Positions 32,293 through 44,397 of a stretch of 64,000 nucleotides of DNA are shown here, piece by piece. Source of the stretch: Reticulitermes speratus (Eukaryota > Arthropoda > Insecta > Blattodea > Rhinotermitidae). The position numbers and the translations under genes were made by a program. The stretch is from assembly GCA_021186555.1 (NCBI GenBank), contig JAJKFL010000042.1, positions 29,429,215 through 29,493,214 of the forward strand, in the 5' to 3' direction. The first letter of the stretch is position 1. Every line of letters starts with the position of its first letter. Under the pieces are notes generated by a model that saw only the letters and a list, made by a program, of their open reading frames with translations, made no database searches and was not told where the DNA came from.

Positions 32293-35200
32293 TTTGAAAA
32301 TATGCAAAAATTCAGCAGAAAAATAAACTTTTTTACCCCTCTTTTCCCCACTCCTGAAGCCTATCAGTTCAAATAGTTGAAAATGCGCCTGTTTACAAGT
32401 ATTATTATTATTATTATTATTATCCTCCTGGCTCTGACTGGATTCGTGCCTGCCAGTGCCGTTATTTTGATCATTTTTATGGTGGATCTCAAGTTAAATT
32501 CTTCACTCATTCCACTAAGTTTAAATATTGAAGTCTCGTTTTTCTGGGGTGTGATGCTGTGTCATTGGATAAATGGTTTCCGACGTTTAAAGACGACATA
32601 GTGGTCTCATCTTTAGGGGTCAAAACCTTCTTGAACATTTCGACCATTGAGGATGAGACCAGTTGTGGTTGGATATGTTGGTATGGCTGTGCAGAAGCTG
32701 TGTAAGGGCAAGTAAATCTCACGTGACCTGCCGCCATTTCAACACTGGCCTTAAAACCCTGCGTCTACTGACATGCCTTTTCCACAAGCGCAGCGTGTTT
32801 TTATTGTTTAACACTATCTTCAAACTCAGTCCCATTTGAAATGCCATGATGATTTTAGAAGTGCCTTCCCAAAGTCTCAAGTGCCAGATAAGTTAACAGT
32901 ATTTCGTTTAGTAGCCCGTTTTCATGAAAGTGAGTGACCGAAAACCTTCTGGTCGCCCTAGAGTGTTAAATGATATAAGTTTGAAAAACATCCGACATTT
33001 TTTAGTGCAATCTCCACGAAAATTTCAATTGTAGAATAAGAATTTTAAATATTTTCAGATATTTTTTAATTTTTAAATATACCAAGTGCCATATCCTGGG
33101 ATTGGAATCGGCACTGTTGTGAGAACCTCAAATTTCTTTTCTGTCCTGCAGGTGTTAGAGATTTCCTAAACTTCTCTTTGAGCATAATCATTTCTACGTT
33201 GTGGTCTTCAACATTCCTGTACTCAAAGGTGACTTTAGAAACCCTTACAACACCGCACTTGTTTGTAGTCATTAAGTAGTCATCGTGTCACATATCTTTA
33301 AAAAGCCCACTTGTAAGTAGCCATGGCTCACTTGTTAATTGTCATAATGCCACATACCCCTAAAAGAGCCCACTTTTAAAATTTTAATGGCGTCATAATC
33401 TGCTCCTCACGACGGTTTTGCGTGCTTGTCTTTTTGCTAGGCTTTAAAATGTTCCCCAGTCGTCACACGCACCTTTCTCATGTGACAATGCAGAAACGTG
33501 TCACTGAATTTCCAAACCAAATTATGACAGCAGAAATTTTCCTAATTTATTTGCTCTTAGGCTGAACCATCAAAGTTTTATCCCTTTCGCTTTTTCTGTT
33601 GTAGGAAATTATCGCTTCATATATGCTATTATTTCACCTTCAATCAGAATGTCACTACCAATAAAATCTGTGAAACTGATCTCTTTTCACCTCTCTTTTC
33701 TACTTTCTAAAACGTTTCCATCATATACTTTACTCGTGACAACTTCTATTCCTAAGTGGCGACTCTTCTCTTGATTTGAGTCTCGGTCAAAGAAGAAATA
33801 TTTTGGGTCTGCTCATTTTTAAAACTTTCAGGAACGTCCTTTCGATTTGGTTCAAATTCTGGGGCTTATAAGGAAAAATGCTTCACCCCGAACACTTCTA
33901 AGTAAGTCTGAAAAGTTTTCGTGCTTTACAGGTTCTTCATCCCTTCTGAATGTTAGGGAAATTTATGTCATCCAATCAAGCACACATCTCGGGCGTTTCT
34001 TGTAACTCGCATCATAAGCGACATTCAGGTTTTATGATTTCTACCCAAAACTTACTGTTTGGTTTTGGAAAGCAGATGATTTGTTTAATAGTTGTTTAGC
34101 TGAACATTACAATATCTCAAAATACTTACATTTTATTCTGCCACTAATAGCTGTTGAAAGCTAAATTATACAAAACAGAATACACTGATCTCAAATGTAA
34201 AGTAAGCACGATTTTATACTAGTGACATTTAGAAACACTCCAATTTCAAGCAGCAGTCTCATCTTTGCATACAATGAAAATGAAAATAAAACATTCGTAT
34301 CCTGTGGAAAGACATAAACAATGGTCACATTGAACACAATTACTTCTAAAACTGACCTCCTCCTGCTTGGATAATGATATTAACATCGGATATGCTATAA
34401 TACATTCATACTTCAAAAGCTCTAAATCTACCAATAATAAGTGTAAAAACTTATATTTTTATAAGCCTTTCACAATTATTTCTTTTCGAAACATATTGAG
34501 GCAATTAAATTTCAAAACCACTGACTTCTTCTTATTTATTTCTCATAACGGCCAACACTCACAATATATGCAGGACAAAACTTCTTCACTATTGTGTCAT
34601 AGTCACCTTCAGATGCTTTTATTTTTAGACTAATTTCCTCTCTGACTGTGAAAAGGCCGGATAATGGGTCATTGTATCTGTATGTGGCTTTTGCTTTCAC
34701 ATTTGAAATAAATGGCCAATGTTCACACAATTAGATATAAGCATTACCTCACTGGAAACCCACATAACTTCACGGGGGGGGGGGGGATACGATATAATGC
34801 CCAAAAGCACATCATAGTGGAACAAAATACGATTTTAATGCACGCAATGCCACTTTCCTACTCTGCTGGTCATACCTTAATTATATATATTTCAGTGTAG
34901 TTATTCTCCTTGTGTGATTCCAATTCCTGACACTTTTGTGACAGACTTCATATTAACTGGTATGAAACCTGCACAAGGCGTGATAATCTTCATACTTCGC
35001 AATGTTTAGTTATGGGACAAAAATCGTGACAAAGAAATCTTTCTTCCAATATACGGGGATACATATTTTTATACAAATTTCAATCTGTGATTTGTGTATA
35101 ATTGTTACCCTCAGTAATACTCATTTTTCAAAGCCTTGTCAGATATGGAACACAGTCCTTAGTTCTGAATTAGAATTTTATAGTTATTCTTGCGCCTCAA

Positions 35201-36714
35201 ATGGCCGGGATTTTAAAAAATAAATGCCATCAATATTTATTACAAAAATATCCATAATTTGTGTGCACCCAGTTGACATACAAGTTTTATTTGCAGCCCC
35301 AAGAATGCCATGTTTCTGAAGTTGGCCTTCAAAAGGAAAATGCTGCTGTTGTTGTGGAAGGTGCTTTAACTCTGTGTCTGCATTAACGGAAACTATTGGA
35401 GTCTCACTGTTGAATTGGAATACGGATTCCACTACTCGAAATCAGAATTATAGCTGGCATCATGTACATCATGTACTCGCTATGCGTTTTGGCACAGTTC
35501 TGTCATTTTCAGGCATGTAGGACATATTATTGACAATGCAGTTCAGCAGTGTTATTTATAAAATTACGAGTATTCACCAAAAAGTAAAATCAATGTGTGT
35601 ACAATGGAATTCTTTAAATTAAATTTTCGTAAAAGGTACATGAAAGGAATATATAAAAATTGTTCTGCGCATATTTTTTAACGTTTAGTAGTAAATTCCT
35701 CTAGATCTCTGTGCACGTCAGTGGATTAATTCTGTGGTAATCCTGTTATGAATTTTGTAATGTCTACACAAGCACGCATGCACGCTCGTATGAATGCCCC
35801 ACGCATGAACGCCTTTCTTTTAATTTGATTACGATAATCCACTTGTTACCTATATTAGGAACATACTATTATAATTTTCCCCACATAGAGTATTTTCTTA
35901 ATTTCATTAAGTTTGTGTTATTCCATAAAAATTAGAGAATGGGCAAAGCCCAAAAAAGAAGATTAAATCAGTTAGTCGTATACCATTGTAAGAGCCCCTG
36001 TAGGGTTGAATTACACCTAATATGTTATCAACTTCATATCCGTTCTTTCTGTGATTAGTGATGGCTGCTGAATCTTCACTCTTGCAGCCTAAATAATTTG
36101 CCCTCTTGCTACGGTGCCAACAGGATTATTGAGTATAATCACTCAGTGCCGCAAGACCAGGCTTGAATAGCTGAGGCAGAGCACGAGAGGCCCACTCAGG
36201 GCAATTGCTCCAAAATGTGAGAAAAAACCACTTTAGAGTGTCTTAAGTGTAGCGTTGACGCGTAGCTTGCTGTTTTTTTAACTTAATGCAAATAACGGCT
36301 GTTAGAGGGTTAATTAATTAAGAAAAATATTTACTGTACTTCACTTACTTATTCATCCGTAGTCATAGATTAAGGTTTGATGTCTTCAAAGAGTATTAGC
36401 TCATTGTTTATCTTGCTGAGACGGATGATAAGAAATCCATTCCCGGCAGTTGTCGCAAATGAGGCATAAAAATATAGGGAATTTGTGTGGCGTTGATTTG
36501 TCTAGAAAATCATAAGTAGGTAAGAATAAATTTCTTACATGAGCAGTCTTATATGTTACAAATGCCAGCAGAGGTGGACACGTAAGTTTTGGAATAAGGA
36601 CTCACAGAAACACAGATGAACACAACCTGCATATTATTCAGGTTGCTGTGTTTTAATTTTGCGCAAATAACAAATCATGGTTGGCTAACTAATTAAGAAA
36701 CATTTTACTCAACC
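32293..36714. other. Long stretch with no supported gene
   Basis: ATT trinucleotide run near 32399-32424 and a G run near 34775-34786. Open frames here, the longest being 34367-34633 and 35184-35432, have no recognisable motifs or codon structure. Nothing else identified. Confidence 0.4.
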
Positions 36715-37495
36715 TAATCGACCAGAAGACCTAGAAGTCTAACCTGAAGAGGAAGCAGATGTAGACGACAAAGGCCCTTATATTTTGCAAAGTAAAGTGG
36801 AAAAAGCTATCAAGGAGATGAGGGATAAGAAGGCTACACGACATGATGATGTACCTGGGAATGTACTCAGACTGTTGGCACAAGATGGTCTCAGACAAAT
36901 GACACAACTGATCAATAATGTATATAAAAGTGGAGAATGGCCCAAAGATTTCATTGAATTTACAATGATTGCCTTAAAGAAGAAGCCAAAAGCTACAAAA
37001 TGCAGCGACCGTCGCACAATCAGGCTCATCGCACATACAGCAAGGAAAGTAGCGGGCATACTTAGAAGAAGGATTGAAAGTACAATTGAGGATGCACTTG
37101 GAGAAGATCAGTTTGAATTTAGAAGAGGAAAAGGAACTTGGGATGCGATTGGGATGATGAGAATAATATCAGAACGAACTTTGGTCATAGATGAGGAATT
37201 GTGTGCGTGCTTCATAGATTGGCAGAAGGCATTTGACCGTGTCAACTGGACCAAATTAATGCAGATCCTAAAGGAAACTGCTATCGACTGAAGTGAAAGA
37301 AGATTGACACCAAATTGTACATGGATCAGTGTTAAAATAAAACTGGACCAAGCGGAGAGAAGAATTGTGAAGACCGGAAGAGGAGTTAGACAAGGACACT
37401 ATTTGTCATAGATTCTATTCAACTTGTACAGCGAATGCTTTACTAAGGAAGCTCCTGAAAGGTTTGGAGACTTTAAAATAGGACACTGGTCTTTA
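36715..37495 (+). pseudogene. Non-LTR retrotransposon RT fragment
   Basis: A 168-codon open part (36785-37291) with VEKAIKEMRDKKATRHDDVP, GEWPKDFIEFTMIALKKKP, RRTIRLIAHTARKVAGILRR, EDQFEFRRGKGTWDAIGMMR and the motif-A region ACFIDWQKAFDRVNW (catalytic Asp). After a frame change, GRGVRQGHYLS (motif B) and ILFNLYSECFTKEA follow to about 37440, with a stop inside. The motif C YADD is absent, so the fragment ends before it. It is an RTE/CR1-related LINE family distinct from 38600-40250. Confidence 0.75.
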
Positions 37496-38142
37496 TAAAT
37501 GTAAAATATTTCAATGTGGAATTTATTTCTCGTTTTTAATAAAGACAATAAAGGTAACATAATCAGTTAAAACGGTCAAAACAATAAAAATACAGTCCAA
37601 ATAATCCCTTTAGCTTCGCATTATTTTAATCGTATGCCCAATTAACCTACACTTATAATGCAGTTTCACGCACTAAGCGCCTACTGAAGATCGCGGTGGA
37701 TTTACTGGCACTCCTGCTTCTTATTCTCTTTCCGAGTTCGATCCGCAGGCCGGATATCCTGAATGAGAATTTCCGTCGTCTTCCTCAGTCACTTTAGACT
37801 AATACCGGGACATAATTGTGGATTACACCACGACCGCTCTCTTACATGGCCTTTCTAATCCATTACGTATTGATTATCCTACAATACAAAGCTGTATATT
37901 CAGAGACATTAACGTCTTCGTTCAATAAACCATACACAACATAACGTGTAAAGAGGTTTGATATATTTTGTTAGAGTATGATGCAGTCCATTTTTTGTCC
38001 CCTGGCTTCCAGAGATTAAAGCAATCTACAGTTATACTTCGAGTGATTCCAGTCTCCGGCTACAGGTATAGCTACAGTTAGCGAGCCTATGCTGTTATCA
38101 CAAGTCGGGAGAGTGCGCGAAGTCGTGTGCGCGTAGATCAGT
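37496..38142. other. No gene; possible SINE-like fragment
   Basis: Near 37690-37865 a tRNA-like B-box (CCGAGTTCGATCCGC, about 37731-37745) precedes a body with TACCGGGACATAATTGTGGA; this may be a SINE. Otherwise unrecognised. Confidence 0.35.
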
Positions 38143-38562
38143 GTGCTTCTGCAGTCAGAGCGGTGTAGGTTACAGTCTTCCGGATCTATTCGTGCTCGAA
38201 TGACCACTAGCCAGAATACGAGTATGCCGCCCGGTCAGTCCCGAGTTTACAGGAAAACGCCGATAGGCCAGACATGGGAGGTTGTAGCGAATGTGCTGCC
38301 ATTCATGCAGAAAGAGGCAGATCAACACAAATTTGTTATCCCAGTCACGAAGTTCCACGGACGTGTTGCGTCCGCAACCAGGGTATCTAAAAGTGCAGGA
38401 ACAAGTATAAAGAAGGAAATGCTAAATTTGCAGGGTGGAGCAGCCACTTCATACAGCACACCAAAAAGAAATAGAAATGGCCCCCGTCGGTGTACAAAGA
38501 TATATGATTTCGATATGTGTTTGGTGCGTAGAACAATACACGAATTCTACCTCACTAACTAA
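38143..38562 (+). pseudogene. IS630/Tc1-type transposase, N-terminal part (split gene)
   Basis: 139 codons reading GQTWEVVANVLPFMQKEADQ, RVASATRVSKSAGTSIKKEM, a Lys/Arg/Ser-rich segment and FDMCLVRRTIHEFYLT. This is the helix-turn-helix DNA-binding part of a transposase whose catalytic part resumes at 40265 on the same strand. The break is a minus-strand LINE: GAATTCTACCTCACTAAC at the left edge and CGATTCTATCTGCATAG at the right edge look like an aged target duplication of about 15 bp inside the HEFY codons. Confidence 0.65.
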
Positions 38563-38599
38563 CTCCATGGAGCAGAGTCCTTCTTGAGAAGCTAGCAGG

Positions 38600-40250
38600 T
38601 CGTCAGCTAATCAAGAAATTCCACGCGTTTTATGGAACCCGAAGGTTCATTACCGCACTCACAACAGCCCGCCACCTGCCCCTATCCTGAGACATATCAA
38701 TCCAGTCCATGCACCCCCCATCCCACTTCTTGAAGATCCATTTTAATATTATCCTCCCATCTATGCCTGAGTCTTCCAAGTGGTATCCTTCCCTCAGGTC
38801 TCCCCACCAAAATCCTGTATGCACCTCGCCCCTCACCCATACGTGCTACATGCCCCGCCCACCTTATTCTTCTTGATGTGATCACCCGAATAATATTTGA
38901 TGATGAGTACAGATCATTAAGTTCCTCGTTATGTAGTTTTCTCCACTCCCCTGTTACCTCGTCCCTCTTAGGCCCAAATATCCTCCTCAGCACCCTATTC
39001 TCGAACACCCTCAGCCTATGTTCCTCCCTCAGTGTGAGAGACCAAGTCTCACACCCATACGAAACAACAGGCAAAATTATAGTTCTGTATATCTTAATCT
39101 TTTAATTTTTGGACAGCAAACTGGAAGACAGAAGATCCTGCACCGAATGATAACAAGCATTCCCCGACTTCAATCTGCTCTTAATTTCTTCCTGAATGGA
39201 ATTTCGATTTGTTAGGGTTGTTCCCAAATATTTGAACTGTTCCACCCTTTCAAAGGGTTTATTATCCATCTTTATGTTGTGATTTTGTCCTGCATTCTGA
39301 TTGCGAGACATGACCATGTACTTAGTTTCTTAGCATTTACTTCTAGACCAATCTCCCTACCAGCGACCACTAAAGTTCTGTGTTTTTCTTTGTAGCATGT
39401 ACGCTTCCGCCAAATATATTAACATCATCAGCATAAACTAGAAGCTTATGTGTACCATTTAATTTCAAACCCTCCTGGTTTGCCTGAACCCTCCTAATGG
39501 CATATTCCAAACCAAAGTTGAAAAGCAATGGCGATAAAGCATCTCTTTGTTTCAAACCATTCTTAAGAGGAAATGTTTGCCTACCCGGACTCTGCTATAG
39601 GTTTCATTTAGACACATTTTTACTAGCCTTACTAGTTTCGTAGGGATACCAAATTCAATGAGAATATTATACAAGACCTCCCTCCTAACTGAATCATAGG
39701 CTTTCTTGAAGTATATAAATAGCTGATACACTGCCTCATCGTATTCCCATTTTTTCTCAAGTATTTGACAAATGCAGAGTATATGATCAGTAGTCGGCCT
39801 GTTACGTCTAAATCCACACTGATGCTCCCCAATAATTTCCTCTGCGTATGGAGTTAACCTTGACAGAAGGATGTTGGATAGAATTTTGTATGTGGTTGAC
39901 AAAAGTGATATGCCTCGATAATTGCTGCAATCTGTTTTATCACCCTTCTTATAAATAGGTACAATGATTGACTCCTTCCACTGCTCAGGCAATTCATCTT
40001 TATTCCAAATAGAATTAATAACCTTGATTTCAGGCTTCCGCCGCGATGTTGATGAAATCTGTGGTCTTCTGGGTTATTACACGGCGGCGTGTGGTAACTG
40101 TTTACCGACGTTTCGGGACAACGTATCGGTCCCATCCTCACGAGAGTCCGAGTAGGAAAGGAAATTAATACGTTTATGCATCTCAGAACGAATTGTCCTA
40201 CCTCCTGCTTTAATCATTTATGCTGGAAATTGATCAATACCTGGCGATTC
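38600..40250 (-). pseudogene. Non-LTR retrotransposon, 3' half of ORF2
   Basis: Minus-strand reading. It enters near 40245 (KSPG-type block, GGRTIRSEMHK), is broken by a 142-bp insertion (40021-40162), then continues NSIWNKDELPEQWKESIIVP, SNYRGISLLSTTYKILSNIL, GFRRNRPTTDHILCI, the motif A region FKKAYDSVRREVLYN (D to K-type change in the usual FIDFKKAYD: here YFKKAYD), motif B-like [20 protein letters not shown], motif [13 protein letters not shown] (39420s), [39 protein letters not shown] and [20 protein letters not shown]. Ends near 38640. At least four frame breaks. Same family as 17000-18635. Confidence 0.82.
40021..40162 (-). repeat. 142-bp insertion with hammerhead-like core
   Basis: Flanked by AATTAATA at 40013-40020 and 40163-40170, an exact 8-bp target duplication, interrupting the LINE reading. 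The minus strand reads GTGAGGATGGGAC...GTCCCGAAACGTCGGTA: stem II is perfect and GAAAC plus mini-stem III are present, but the first core base (C3) is changed. A relative sits at 41346-41475 and a shorter one at 61010-61125. Confidence 0.7.
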
Positions 40251-40264
40251 TATCTGCATAGAAA

Positions 40265-41322
40265 AAGGCTACCAACTGTTAAGACTGTGCTGACCAAGTT
40301 GCGGGGGGATTATTGGATACAAAGGACAAGCATCCAGTTTGTTAAAGATATTCAAGGCACTTGGGTTTCGATGGAGGAAAATGCGAGACAACAGGCGTAT
40401 TCTTTTCGAAAAACAAGATGTTAGACGTGCGCGTGTGGCCATTTTGTGGGCAATTACTAAATTTCTTAGAGACGGTCTTGTGATTGCATATAGTGACGAA
40501 ACGTACATCCACAGTTCCCACACTACAAAAAAGCGTGGTCTTATGTTACACCTCAGGGTTGCATGGCGCCAAACTCGAAGGGGCAACGGCTGATCATTGT
40601 GCACGAGGGAACGGAAAAGGATTTTGTTCCTTGCCCATTACTGATTTTTAAGTCTAAAAAACAACGCGTGACTATCACAAAGCAATGAACAGTGATAATT
40701 ATATGCGGTGGATTCTAGAGAAACTAATTCCAAATTTACCCCATAACTCCGTTTTCGTAATTGACAACGCCGCTTATCACAACATGCTAAGTGAGAAGTG
40801 CCCAACGTCTTCATCAAGAAAGGAGATATGGAAAACTGGTTGTTGAAAAACAAAATACCATACAGTGGTGACTTGTTGAAGATGGAACTTTATGCACCTA
40901 TAAAACTGCATAACCCGAGACACAACAGGTATGTTCTTGATGACGTATTGAGTGCTCACGGACACAGTTCTCCGTTTGCCGCCATACCATCAAGATCTCA
41001 ACGCCATTGAAAACATCTGGGGCGATGTCAAACAGTGGGTCGGACAACGGAACGCCGCGTTCAAGTTGGATGACGTGTGGCAACTGTGCGAGCAGCGGTT
41101 TGCAGAGGTCAGCGACACGGAATGGGGAGCGGTTTGTCGTCACGTTCAGAATGCAGAAAGGCTGATGGGGCCAGAAGTGGAAAGGCTATGTCCAATGTGA
41201 CTGGCAGTAGCACCAGTGTGGATAATTTATCATCATACACAGAAAGTGACTCAACAACGGATTTGGTCTCCTCCAGTTCTGACACGGACGATGCACTGGA
41301 CGGTATCGCGCCACTCGAATAA
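40265..41322 (+). pseudogene. IS630/Tc1-type transposase, catalytic part
   Basis: Blocks in order: LPTVKTVLTKLRG, then LGFRWRKMRDNRRILFEKQD (40350-40420), DGLVIAYSDETYIHSSH with the first catalytic Asp (40500), GQRLIIVHEGTEKDFVP-type sequence near 40590, NSVFVIDNAAYHN with the second Asp (40763-40765), WLLKNKIPYSGDLLKMELY, LRLPPYHQDLNAIENIWGDV with the Glu (41009-41011), and a Ser/Asp-rich tail ending DDALDGIAPLE (41320). The D-to-E distance is 246 bases, that is about 81 residues between them, unusually long. At least three frameshifts disrupt it. Together with 38143-38562 it forms one split gene. Confidence 0.75.
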
Positions 41323-41345
41323 TTTACTTATGGGTAATATCCGTG

Positions 41346-41475
41346 ATTTCAGGATTCCGCCGCGATGTTGATGAGATCTGCGCTCTTCTGGGGTATTATG
41401 CAGCGTCGAATGGTAATCCTTTACTGACGTTTGGGGACAACGTATCGGCCCCATCTTCAAGGGTCAAGAAGACTT
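41346..41475 (-). repeat. Second copy of the 142-bp-type repeat
   Basis: Shares GATTTCAGG-TTCCGCCGCG, ATGTTGATGA, TCTTCTGGG and GGGGACAACGTATCGG-type stretches with 40021-40162 in the same orientation, about 1.3 kb apart. The minus strand reads TTGAAGATGGGGC...GTCCCCAAACGTCAGTA, with the hammerhead GAAAC changed to CAAAC and C3 changed. Decayed. Confidence 0.65.
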
Positions 41476-41479
41476 CTTG

Positions 41480-41936
41480 GTTTTTTCTGAATTGACCAAG
41501 GTCTGTGGTGGTTCTGGAGAGTATGTGGATGGAAAGTAGGGAAATGATAGATTTAGTATTGTAGGTAACCTCGCTCCTCATTCTAATAGTGTAATATTTT
41601 TAGTAAAATATTTTAAGTTTGAAATTAACTTCATTTACGGTTGCTCTCTTTCTCTATCTGAACCATATGCCTTCGAGCCCATAGAAGGGTAGTTTGTAGG
41701 GTCTGATCTCTCGCAGTCCCTGCATTGTTCATTTACATATACGAGAGATGGTGACACGCTACCGGATCGGGTCCCCGGACCCCGATTTCGAGAGCCTGAT
41801 TCTTACCCTATATGATTTCCGCAGCGCGTATAGTGCCTACCGTGCTCTATGAGCATGAATTTCTGTGAAGTGACTCTGGCAATTTGTACATAGCAGGAAG
41901 GACTTTAACTTACAGCGGTGTTCCAGCTTTCGGTGT
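41480..41936. other. Non-coding stretch before ribozyme
   Basis: No gene seen. The part after 41640 may be the body of the element that ends with the hammerhead at 41939. Confidence 0.35.
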
Positions 41937-41938
41937 GA

Positions 41939-41996
41939 ACTTTCTCCCTGATGATAGTGGTATATATATGCCACCGAAACATGTCGGAGTTAAAGT
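41939..41996 (+). ncRNA. Hammerhead ribozyme with long paired stem I
   Basis: Stem I: ACTTTCTCC (41939-41947) pairs with GGAGTTAAAGT (41986-41996), nine base pairs around a two-base bulge. CTGATGA at 41948-41954. Stem II GTGG/CCAC (41957-41960 with 41971-41974) around an AT-rich loop. GAAAC at 41976-41980, mini-stem III ACATGT, cleavage after GTC at 41985. All catalytic core bases present. The best hammerhead in the window; its host element family is unclear but resembles PLE ends. Confidence 0.85.
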
Positions 41997-42059
41997 GATC
42001 CTTTAATGAGTTTGTGTTATATATTACATTTGTGCATTACTGTTGGTACCTTCTAGTTA

Positions 42060-43009
42060 ATAGTACCTATCCTTGCCGATGGCATGTCATACAGTTTGAC
42101 CTCGGTCTACGCGTTACAAATTTCTGAGTATCTGACCATCAACAAATGCCTTATATATCAATTACTTCATGACAATGTGCTGACCTTCACATATCAACAA
42201 ACAATGCCTAACTTATGACATAAGTATGGAATTCCATAACAAAATAATTCTTACATCAGTCCTTCATAGGTTAAAATTTAACAGTATATTCTAAATTTTA
42301 CAACTGAACAGCGTTTCCAAAATTCACTATATTGCAATCAAAAATACATTGTCTGTTATCTGTGTACAGAATTTTTCTTCTTGTATGGAACGATTAGGTC
42401 AACAGTGTTTACATTTTACTGGTTTTGAATTTGTTCCTTCAAATTTATGTATTCATGAGAGCTTTTCATTTGTTTTTGAAGTACCTTGGGTTTTAACGAA
42501 TGATACTGCGGGCACTTTAACTTCCGTTTTCCCTGTAAAGATACTGTGTTCTGGAAAGGCTAAGCGGGCAATCATGTGATTTAATTAATTACCACATTAA
42601 AATTGCACTGAAACCTGCCTGAAAACCTGGCCAAAATTCGAAATTCCCGAGTTCACGAAAATGCTTTAACGACCTATTCTGAGAAAATACAAACGTTGAA
42701 CTTCTCTGAACTACCAGTGCTTTTTTTATTCTTGTGCGATTACCTAGTTACAGTAGGTGGTAGTTGCTGCTTGTGGTGAGTCAGGATTGTAACGAGTTAC
42801 GCACCGAAACGACGATGGAGTTTCATATTTTTTTCTTCTTTTTCTATTGTGTGAATTTTATAATTTGAGAATGTCTCAGGCAGCTGAGGTTAAGTACTTT
42901 ACAATATACATTTTTTTAATTGATAATTTTACAGTATTATTGATATTTTAAATTCAGTACTACACATATGCATTGTTAAGTGTTAACATGTGCAAAATGT
43001 AGTGTTACG
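42060..43009. other. No recognised gene
   Basis: AT-rich. The open frame 42349-42579 lacks any recognisable feature. Confidence 0.4.
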
Positions 43010-43990
43010 TGATATTAATGTCGAAAAGCTTTCGGAAGAGGAAGTGAAAAATAATCGAAATCTATATGCCGTTTTTGTAACAAAAGTTTGAGACGATGGA
43101 AAAGTAGCAATAGGATAGAAAAACATTTTCTAGAAAAAAATTCCGAGTGGTTGAACAAAGACTGTTTGTTACTCCCGGAAGTGCTTGCAAATGTTTCGGA
43201 AAATTTGCCGTCAACATCGGGTTTGGGGCGGCCACAGACATCGTTCGAACAAAGTAGCGAGAGAAATAAAGAAAAAGACTCAATAATTGCATAAAGAACA
43301 CGAAACTGAAGCTTGAACATAAGTTGCGCAGATAAATTTACGAACAGAAGGTAACAGAGACGCCGCCAAATTGATTAGTGAAGCTCTGGACACAACTCCA
43401 AGTAGAACGAAAATTAGGAAAGCTTGACAAAAGATAAACTTTATTGTCTGACGAAGCCTTTTCTTTGTTTATGGAATCAAAGTTGACGAAGAGTCAATAA
43501 ATGGAAATCAGAAGGCGGGCAAAAAAAAAAATAAAGCAGACATTTATGCCAATTATCACAAATTGAGGGCTGTCAAAGAAGAATTTTATCCTCATAAAGA
43601 GGCAATTGTTATTTCTGACTCTTTTGCAGAAGTAAAACTCGAAGTGCTATTGAACGACACATTGTCGTCACCGTTAAAGGCCCAAGAAGATGTTATTGCT
43701 ACCATTTCAGAGGATGACTGCCATAAACTCCGTTAGTTTTTCAATTGCTTTTGCCAGCGGAAGTATGCCCATACTGTGCGCCTGTATCCCATTTGTTATA
43801 AACTGCTGCGGGCTAAAAACTAGTGACACGAATAATTTCACGAATTTTAGTAACCGGCTTGAAGGTTCAAATGCTCTCACTTCACATCATCTATAAAGAC
43901 ATGAATTAAATTTGGCAGATTTTTTACATGAAATTAAGTGTGAAAATATCTCATCAATAGTGGACCGAATAAAACACTGCCATAAACAAC
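43010..43990 (+). pseudogene. Unidentified decayed repeat protein
   Basis: The reading changes frame repeatedly. Blocks: RRWKSSNRIEKHFLEKNSEW then LNKDCLLLPEVLANVSENLP, STSGLGRPQTSFEQSSERNK (43160-43270), AKLISEALDTTPSRTKIRKA (near 43365), NADIY-like KADIYANYHKLRAVKEEFYP (near 43540), and HKEAIVISDSFAEVKLEVLL (near 43600). The GRPxxSFEQSSERxKxK block and the YANYHKLRAVKEECYP-like block recur in uncharacterised repeated proteins of arthropods and cnidarians, so it is likely mobile-element-derived. Function unknown. Confidence 0.4.
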
Positions 43991-44397
43991 CAAGGTTGTT
44001 AAATTAAATTGAAAAATTCCTGCAAGTAGTACATCTGTACCGAGGCCGTTTTCAACAAGAAAACATCAAACGTATCTATGCAGCTTGTAGTCGCAGGACA
44101 GACACTCAGGTTTGGCGCTAGTGCCCATGGACAGGCTACTTTTGAAGAGTATGACGTAACTAATGATATTCTATGATTTCGTGATACAAGTTTTCGACCA
44201 GAATGGTGGCAAAATTGTTTTAAAGCTACAAATAAAAGTGTAAGTGGCGTGTGGATTTGTTTTCATTTATTCATCACTTTCAAAGCGCCAGGCGGTCGAG
44301 CAGACCGACTGCAGTACGCCATTCTCGTGAGTGGTGCAAAGTTGGCAGTTAGGATTCTCTGGAACCGATTTAAACGGGCATTACAAAAATGCCTATA

